Shown in pieces: positions 6,094-10,401 of a stretch of DNA of 10,401 bases. The stretch spans positions 1 through 10,401 of the forward strand of contig CANGMW010000070.1 in assembly GCA_947454695.1 (NCBI GenBank), given 5' to 3'. Each line of letters starts with the position of its first letter. Position 1 is the stretch's first letter. A program made the translations under genes and the position numbers. Source of the stretch: Comamonadaceae bacterium. GTDB taxonomy: Bacteria > Pseudomonadota > Gammaproteobacteria > Burkholderiales > Burkholderiaceae_C. Under the pieces are notes generated by a model that saw nothing but the letters and a program-made list of their open reading frames with translations, did no database searches and was not told the origin of the DNA.

Positions 6094-6735
6094 TCAGCGT
6101 TTGAGTGCGATGGCACTCTGCACCGCATCCACGTTGTGCCAGCCGGGGCCCTCAAACCAGGCATCGCCGTCGAGGTATTGGCGCAGCATGGGCAAGGCAT
6201 CGAAACCCCAAAACACTTTGTCGTCGACCACCAGGGCCGGCACGCCAAACACCTGCGCGGCAATGGCTTGTTCGCCGTTTTGCCGCAGGCGTGCTTTGAC
6301 CGCTTCATCGTCCGACGCCATGGTCGGCGCGAGTTGCGTTTGCAGAGCAGCCAGGCGCGTGGCTTCGTTGGGGTCCAGGCCGCCATGCCAGACGTGGCGA
6401 AAGATACTTTCGCAGACGAAGCGGTTCGGGTTGCCACCCTGCGCACAGGCGATCGACAAGCGCAGCAGCGGCAAGGGGTTGAACGGGTGCACGCAAGGCA
6501 TGGTCAGCTCAATGCCTTGCGAATGGCCCAGCCACTGCACGTGGCGGTAAGTCCAATCGCGTTTGGCGGCAATCTCTGCAGGCCCGAGCTGGCCGTGGTG
6601 TCGCAACAGCGCGCCCAGAAACACCGGCTTGTAGTCGATGGTGTAGCTGTGGCCTTCGAGCGTGAGGGGAATCTGCTCAAAGGCTAAATGCGCGTAAGGC
6701 GAGATGAAGTCCAGGTAAAACGTGATGTGTTTCAT
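6094..6735 (-). CDS. 2-hydroxychromene-2-carboxylate isomerase / kappa-class GST-like protein (DsbA fold)
   Basis: A 213-residue thioredoxin-fold protein. It starts with a strand and the sequence DFISPYAHLA, where Ser12-Pro13-Tyr14 occupies the site that in HCCA isomerases and kappa GSTs binds glutathione. It has YKPVFLGALL (about 35-44), an inserted helical domain, the cis-proline motif GVPA (164-167) and VFWGFDALPML (174-184). HCCA isomerase interconverts 2-hydroxychromene-2-carboxylate and trans-o-hydroxybenzylidenepyruvate in naphthalene breakdown. No other aromatic-degradation gene is nearby, so that substrate is doubtful and a general glutathione-dependent role is as likely. There is no CxxC, so it is not a disulfide oxidase. 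The start codon overlaps the stop of the DUF1289 gene (ATGA), which suggests translational coupling. Last gene of the cluster before a 149-nt gap. Confidence 0.88.
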   Translation of the reverse strand: MKHITFYLDFISPYAHLAFEQIPLTLEGHSYTIDYKPVFLGALLRHHGQLGPAEIAAKRDWTYRHVQWLGHSQGIELTMPCVHPFNPLPLLRLSIACAQGGNPNRFVCESIFRHVWHGGLDPNEATRLAALQTQLAPTMASDDEAVKARLRQNGEQAIAAQVFGVPALVVDDKVFWGFDALPMLRQYLDGDAWFEGPGWHNVDAVQSAIALKR

Positions 6736-6959
6736 GGTTTGTTCGCGCTCGCGCGCGCCTCAATGTTGCGCCAGACCTGGCGTTTGTCGTCCTCATCCAA
6801 GACGGCCCAGACGGTGATTTCATCCAAGGTGCGCCAACAACCTTGGCACACGCCTTGCGCCGGGTGCATGGTGCAGACCGAACTACAGGGCGACGGCACG
6901 GGCCCCGCCTGCGAGCGCACCGCACGTGCCTGCGCCAGAAGTCGATGAACACGGCCCAT
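6732..6959 (-). CDS. DUF1289 family small cysteine-rich protein
   Basis: A 75-residue protein. After a basic N-terminus it carries PSPCSSVCTM, then CQGCWRTLDEI, the hallmark of the DUF1289 family. The four cysteines (25, 29, 38, 41; spacing C-x3-C-x8-C-x2-C) could bind a metal. The remaining residues (WAVLDEDDKRQVWRNIEAR) form the usual helix. Its molecular function is not established, to my knowledge. The gene starts 6 nt after the lyase stop codon and overlaps the isomerase gene by 4 nt, so the three are almost certainly on one mRNA. Start choice: the ATG at 6959 fits the tight spacing, although no strong Shine-Dalgarno is visible. The first 20 residues lie outside the conserved domain. Confidence 0.88.
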   Translation of the reverse strand: MGRVHRLLAQARAVRSQAGPVPSPCSSVCTMHPAQGVCQGCWRTLDEITVWAVLDEDDKRQVWRNIEARASANKP

Positions 6960-6965
6960 GGTGTC

Positions 6966-7871
6966 TTAGGCGCGCTTGGCCAGCAAGGCGGTGGCGGCAC
7001 GTGAGTTGGGTTTGCGCTGCAAAAAGTCGCTGATGAACTGACCGGCATCGACCAGTTTGTCCAGATCGATGCCCGTCTCAATGCCCATGCCGTGCAGCAT
7101 GTAGACCACGTCTTCGGTGGCGACATTGCCGGTCGCACCTTTGGCATACGGACAACCACCCAGACCCGCAATTGATGTGTCGAACTGCCACACCCCCATG
7201 TGCAAACAAGTGAGCGTGTTGACCAGCGCTTGTCCGTAGGTGTCGTGGAAATGACCGGACACATCGTTCAGGTCGAAGTGCTTGAGCGCCGCTTGCATTG
7301 CCCGCTGCGTTTTGATCGGGGTGGCCACACCAATCGTGTCGGCCACACCCACATGCTGCACGCCGATGGCTTTCATGAGCCGCGCTACCAATTCAACCCG
7401 CTCGGGCGCGATGTCGCCCTCGTAGGGGCAGGCCACGGCACAGGAAATTGCACCGCGCACATAGATGTTGGCGGCCCGCGCCGCGGCCACCACCGGGGCG
7501 AAGCGCTCAATGCTTTGTGCGATCGAGCAGTTGATGTTGCGTTGGCTGAACAACTCGCTGGCCGCGCCAAACACCACGATCTCATCGGGCTGGCTTTGCA
7601 GCGCCGCTTCAAAACCTTGCAGATTGGGGGTGAGCACCGAGTAGCGCACATCGGGCCGACGTGTGATACCGGCCATCACCTGTGCGTTGTCGGCCATTTG
7701 CGGCACCCATTTCGGGCTGACAAAACTGGTGACCTCAATCTCTTTGAGGCCTGCGTCTTGCAAGCGGTGCACCAGTTCAATCTTGATGCTGGCCGGCACC
7801 GGCTGTTTTTCATTTTGCAAACCATCGCGCGGACCGACGTCCACGAGTTTGACTTTGGAAGGCAGGCTCAT
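6966..7871 (-). CDS. liuE: Hydroxymethylglutaryl-CoA lyase
   Basis: This cytoplasmic TIM-barrel enzyme (EC 4.1.3.4; also named mvaB) cleaves 3-hydroxy-3-methylglutaryl-CoA to acetyl-CoA and acetoacetate, the last step of leucine degradation. All expected residues are present in the 301-residue protein: VGPRDGLQNE with Arg15 and Asp16, EVTSFVSPKWVPQM with Glu46, the metal-binding pair His207 and His209 in GHFHDTYGQAL, and the active-site loop GLGGCPYAKGATGN with Cys240. Length equals that of typical bacterial lyases. A GGAG (CTCC at 7881-7884) precedes the ATG with suitable spacing. The gene follows ghrA after 112 nt, where a weak promoter candidate is visible, and the biotin carboxylase subunit is one gene further upstream. 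This supports leucine/isovalerate catabolism rather than another lyase role. The sequence has GVADTIGVATP where many relatives have a Gly-Asp pair before TIG, a mild variation. Confidence 0.96.
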   Translation of the reverse strand: MSLPSKVKLVDVGPRDGLQNEKQPVPASIKIELVHRLQDAGLKEIEVTSFVSPKWVPQMADNAQVMAGITRRPDVRYSVLTPNLQGFEAALQSQPDEIVVFGAASELFSQRNINCSIAQSIERFAPVVAAARAANIYVRGAISCAVACPYEGDIAPERVELVARLMKAIGVQHVGVADTIGVATPIKTQRAMQAALKHFDLNDVSGHFHDTYGQALVNTLTCLHMGVWQFDTSIAGLGGCPYAKGATGNVATEDVVYMLHGMGIETGIDLDKLVDAGQFISDFLQRKPNSRAATALLAKRA

Positions 7872-7903
7872 CTCGATGTCTCCATTCAGCCTTGATTGTC
7901 ACC

Positions 7904-7932
7904 ATTGTCTCGCCGGTTTGCTCAATCGTCAC
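7904..7932 (-). promoter_or_regulatory. Possible promoter for the HMG-CoA lyase gene
   Basis: On the minus strand GTGACG (7932-7927) and GACAAT (7909-7904) are 17 bp apart, each matching 4 of 6 consensus positions. Transcription from here would start about 25 nt before the ATG at 7871. GACAAT is repeated 9 bp further on (7900-7895). The call rests on inspection only. Confidence 0.28.
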
Positions 7933-7983
7933 CGGAGGTATGCCATACCCCTAGGTCACGGTCCGCTTTGAGGGGGCGCGTGC

Positions 7984-8904
7984 TCAGTACCCCCGGCCCC
8001 GGTCCACCACACCCGCCACCGGCTCACCGCACTCCAGGGCCAGCATCTTGCCCACGATTTGCGCAATGCTTTCATCGCGCAGCGTGCGCGCCGAGGTGTG
8101 CGGCGTGACGATGATTTTGGGGTGTTGCCAAAACACATGGCCGCCGGGCAGCGGCTCGGTTTGAAACACATCCAGCGTCGCGCCCGCGAGGTGGCCTTGA
8201 TCAATCAGAGTGAGCAAGTCCTGCTCCACCAGATGCCCGCCGCGCGCCACATGGATGAGGTAGCCACCCGGACGCAGCTGCGAGAGCGTCTGCCGATTCA
8301 AAATGCCGCGCGTGTCTTCGGTCAGCGGCAAAAGGCACACCAGCACCTGCGTGCGCGATAAAAATGCCGGCAACGTGGCGTCGCCTGCGAAGCATTGCAC
8401 GCCCGTGAGTTGTTTGGCCGAGCGGCTCCAGCCCAGCACCGGGAACTCGAACTGCGCCACCGCTTGCGCCACCCGCTGACCCAGCACACCCAGACCCATG
8501 ATGCCCACCGGACAGTCGCGACGCAAACGGGGGCGCCGGTAAGACCATTTGCCCTGCGCCACATCGGCCTCGTACTGATCGAACTCGCGGAAATGCCGGA
8601 TCAGCGCATGGCACACATACTCGGCCATTTGCACCGACATGCCCGCGTCATCCAATCGCACCACCAAAGCCTCAGGCGGTAAGTTGCGCTGCATCAAGGC
8701 ATCGACACCTGCGCCGATATTGAACAAGGCTTTGATGTGGGGCTGCTCATCCAAAAATTGCTGGGGCGGCGCCCACACCACCGCATAGTCTGCGGCAGGG
8801 GCGCCGGGCGCCCAGACCGAGACCTCGGCCTGTGGCAAGGCCGCCTGCAATCCGGCCAGCCAGGGTTCTGGCTTGGTGTCGGTACAACAAATGCTGATAC
8901 GCAT
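7984..8904 (-). CDS. ghrA: Glyoxylate/hydroxypyruvate reductase A-type 2-hydroxyacid dehydrogenase
   Basis: The 306-residue protein matches E. coli GhrA (312 residues) along its length, including DYAVVWAPP near residue 40, the NIGAGVDAL block (62-70), the Rossmann glycine motif GLGVLG (137-142) and the closing residues VDRGRGY. The catalytic triad of D-2-hydroxyacid dehydrogenases is in place: Arg221 in HVARGGH, Glu250 in TEPLP and His269 in TPHTSA. The residue after the Rossmann strand is in GWSRSAKQ; the Ser-Arg there suits NADPH, as in GhrA. Known members reduce glyoxylate to glycolate and hydroxypyruvate to glycerate in the cytoplasm. The ATG at 8904 is 9 nt after the stop of the carboxylase gene, with only a weak TGGA before it, so it is probably co-transcribed. 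Its link to leucine breakdown is unclear; it may act on a related 2-oxo acid. Confidence 0.92.
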   Translation of the reverse strand: MRISICCTDTKPEPWLAGLQAALPQAEVSVWAPGAPAADYAVVWAPPQQFLDEQPHIKALFNIGAGVDALMQRNLPPEALVVRLDDAGMSVQMAEYVCHALIRHFREFDQYEADVAQGKWSYRRPRLRRDCPVGIMGLGVLGQRVAQAVAQFEFPVLGWSRSAKQLTGVQCFAGDATLPAFLSRTQVLVCLLPLTEDTRGILNRQTLSQLRPGGYLIHVARGGHLVEQDLLTLIDQGHLAGATLDVFQTEPLPGGHVFWQHPKIIVTPHTSARTLRDESIAQIVGKMLALECGEPVAGVVDRGRGY

Positions 8905-8913
8905 AGATCCAGC

Positions 8914-10401
8914 TTAACTGGCAGTGGCCGTGAGCTTGAGCAGCTCAGCGCCTTCGGCCACTTGGTCGCCCGGCGCATACAGCAGCTCAGCCACCACGCC
9001 GTCAAACGGGGCGGCCAGGGTGTGCTCCATCTTCATGGCTTCCATCACCGCCAGCACTTGGCCGCGCGTCACCGTGTCGCCGGCCTTGACGGCAAACGAC
9101 ACCACCTTGCCCGGCATCGGCGCGCTCAGGCGGCCGCCTTCGGCGTGCACCTCGCCGGCATGGGCCAGCGCGTCCACCACCGTGATCTGCGTGGCCCCCT
9201 GCGGCGCAAACACATGGGCCACATCGCCGTGCAGATGCACCTGCACCCACACCTGCGTCTCGCCCAGGCACACATCCAGCCCGCGCTCACCCACCGCGAA
9301 GCGCAAGGGCCACTGCTGCTCTTTCAAGCGCAGCTGGTAGCCACCATCGCGGCCATAGGTCAGCACCGCCTGATGGGCCTGCCCGTGGAATTCAAAATCA
9401 AAACTGCGCTGCACCACGGCGTGCGAATGCCAGCCATCGCGTCGACCCCAGGGGTCCACCCAGCCACCGGCCTGGGTGCTGGCCGCTTCCATGGCCTGCT
9501 CTTGCACCAGGGTGTGCACCACCACACTGGCCGCCGCCAGCGGCAGGCCTACCTTTTCCTGTTCAAACAGCACCGCCTGCTCGCGGGTGATGAGCGCGGT
9601 GTCCAGATTCGCTTGCGCGAAGGACGCGCTGCGCAGCACATGGCGCAGGAACTGCACATTGGTGTTCAGACCCACGATGCGGGTTTGTGCCAGCGCCAGA
9701 TCCAGTCGCGCCAGCGCTTCTTCACGCGTGGCGCCATGCACGATCAGCTTGGCCACCATCGAGTCGTAATACGGGCTGATGGTGTCACCCTCGCGCACGC
9801 CGGCGTCAATGCGCGGCAGCGGCACCGAGCCGCCATCGGCCAGGTGCGCAGGCGCTTCAAACTCGGCATGCGCAGGCCAGCGGCAAACCTGCAAAGTGCC
9901 GGTGGCAGGCAAAAATTGTTTGTCTGGCGTTTCGGCGCAAATGCGCGCTTCAATAGCGTGGCCGTGGATGCGCAGCTCAGATTGTTTCAAGGGCAGCGGC
10001 TCGCCCGCAGCCACTTGCAACTGCCAGGCCACCAGGTCCAGCCCGGTGATGGCTTCGGTGACCGGGTGCTCCACCTGCAGGCGGGTGTTCATCTCCATGA
10101 AGAAGAAGTTCATGTCCGTGCCCGTCCCCGAGGCACTGGGGCGTTGCTCCACGATGAACTCCACCGTGCCCGCGCCCACATAGTTCACCGCCCGCGCAGC
10201 GGCTACCGCCGCTTGGCCCATCTGCTCGCGCAGGGCCGGGCTCAGGCCGGGTGCGGGCGCTTCTTCCAGCACTTTCTGGTGACGCCGCTGCACCGAGCAG
10301 TCGCGTTCAAACAGATAGACGTAGTTGCCCTGCGTGTCACCAAACACCTGGATCTCGATGTGACGCGGGCGCTGCACGTATTTTTCGATCAGCACCGAGG
10401 C
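8914..10401 (-). CDS. liuD: Methylcrotonyl-CoA carboxylase alpha (biotin-carrying) subunit, C-terminal 495 residues
   Basis: The frame is open to the right edge; the N-terminal part (Rossmann-like domain and the ATP-grasp start) is outside the window. Present are the biotin carboxylase segment LIEKYVQRPRHIEIQVFGD, ERDCSVQRRHQKVLEEAPAP, the FMEMNTRLQVEHPVTE motif with its metal and bicarbonate-site residues, the carboxylase C-domain (IEARICAE, then DSMVAKLIVHG), a linking BT-like region, and a C-terminal biotinyl domain with the biotin-accepting Lys in EAMKMEHTL, about 38 residues before the end. It carboxylates its biotin with ATP and bicarbonate for transfer to an acyl-CoA by the beta subunit. 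The subunit type (methylcrotonyl rather than propionyl or geranyl) is inferred from the HMG-CoA lyase gene downstream. A short Ser/Gly-rich insertion lies just before the MNFFFMEMN strand. Confidence 0.92.
   Translation of the reverse strand, partial: ASVLIEKYVQRPRHIEIQVFGDTQGNYVYLFERDCSVQRRHQKVLEEAPAPGLSPALREQMGQAAVAAARAVNYVGAGTVEFIVEQRPSASGTGTDMNFFFMEMNTRLQVEHPVTEAITGLDLVAWQLQVAAGEPLPLKQSELRIHGHAIEARICAETPDKQFLPATGTLQVCRWPAHAEFEAPAHLADGGSVPLPRIDAGVREGDTISPYYDSMVAKLIVHGATREEALARLDLALAQTRIVGLNTNVQFLRHVLRSASFAQANLDTALITREQAVLFEQEKVGLPLAAASVVVHTLVQEQAMEAASTQAGGWVDPWGRRDGWHSHAVVQRSFDFEFHGQAHQAVLTYGRDGGYQLRLKEQQWPLRFAVGERGLDVCLGETQVWVQVHLHGDVAHVFAPQGATQITVVDALAHAGEVHAEGGRLSAPMPGKVVSFAVKAGDTVTRGQVLAVMEAMKMEHTLAAPFDGVVAELLYAPGDQVAEGAELLKLTATAS

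Noticed and set aside
7200..7895. Plus-strand open frame of 231 codons opposite HMG-CoA lyase
   Set aside because: Antisense shadow of a gene with all catalytic residues intact.
7940..7952. GGTATGCCATACC as a terminator after ghrA
   Set aside because: The stem is only 5 bp with a 3-nt loop and no T-run on either strand.

Overview
The window looks like chromosomal DNA of a betaproteobacterium, most likely Burkholderiales and probably Comamonadaceae-like. This rests on the long-type UvrA, the tight cluster of leucine-catabolism genes with a GhrA-type reductase and a DUF1289 protein, the orphan Leu/Ile/Val-type binding protein, and the high GC of most genes. The taxonomic call is made from protein character, not from a database search. 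All genes are on the minus strand except one.

Layout from left to right. (1) 1-2243, minus: the N-terminal ~747 codons of uvrA, cut by the left window edge. (2) 2335-3477, plus: a secreted ABC-type substrate-binding protein with no permease or ATPase beside it. It starts 91 bp from uvrA, divergently. (3) 3468-3944, minus: an unrecognised 158-residue protein that overlaps the end of the binding protein tail to tail by 10 bp. (4) 3995-4180, minus: a 61-residue single-pass membrane protein. (5) 4208-4270: two hairpins, one a clear rho-independent terminator. (6) 4289-5944, minus: an MHS-family (metabolite:H+ symporter) major facilitator with a large extra periplasmic loop. (7) 6094-10401, minus: a gene cluster read right to left. 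It comprises the biotin-carrying subunit of an acyl-CoA carboxylase (probably methylcrotonyl-CoA carboxylase alpha, 3' part only), a GhrA-type 2-hydroxyacid reductase, hydroxymethylglutaryl-CoA lyase, a small DUF1289 protein and a 2-hydroxychromene-2-carboxylate isomerase/kappa-GST-like thioredoxin-fold protein.

Functionally, the right part is the lower leucine/isovalerate pathway: methylcrotonyl-CoA carboxylation, then (after a hydratase not in the window) cleavage of HMG-CoA to acetyl-CoA and acetoacetate. Spacings of 9 nt (carboxylase to ghrA), 6 nt (lyase to DUF1289) and a 4-nt ATGA overlap (DUF1289 to isomerase) argue for co-transcription. The 112-nt gap before the lyase may hold an internal promoter. 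The MHS transporter is probably its own unit, ending at the terminator. The small membrane protein lies so close behind that terminator that it probably depends on read-through.

I see no mobile element, CRISPR array, tRNA or rRNA, and no clear undescribed multi-gene system. The least explained parts are the 61- and 158-residue genes with their dyad symmetries, the periplasmic insert of the transporter, and the altered first zinc module of UvrA. No stretch longer than 300 bases lacks a gene.
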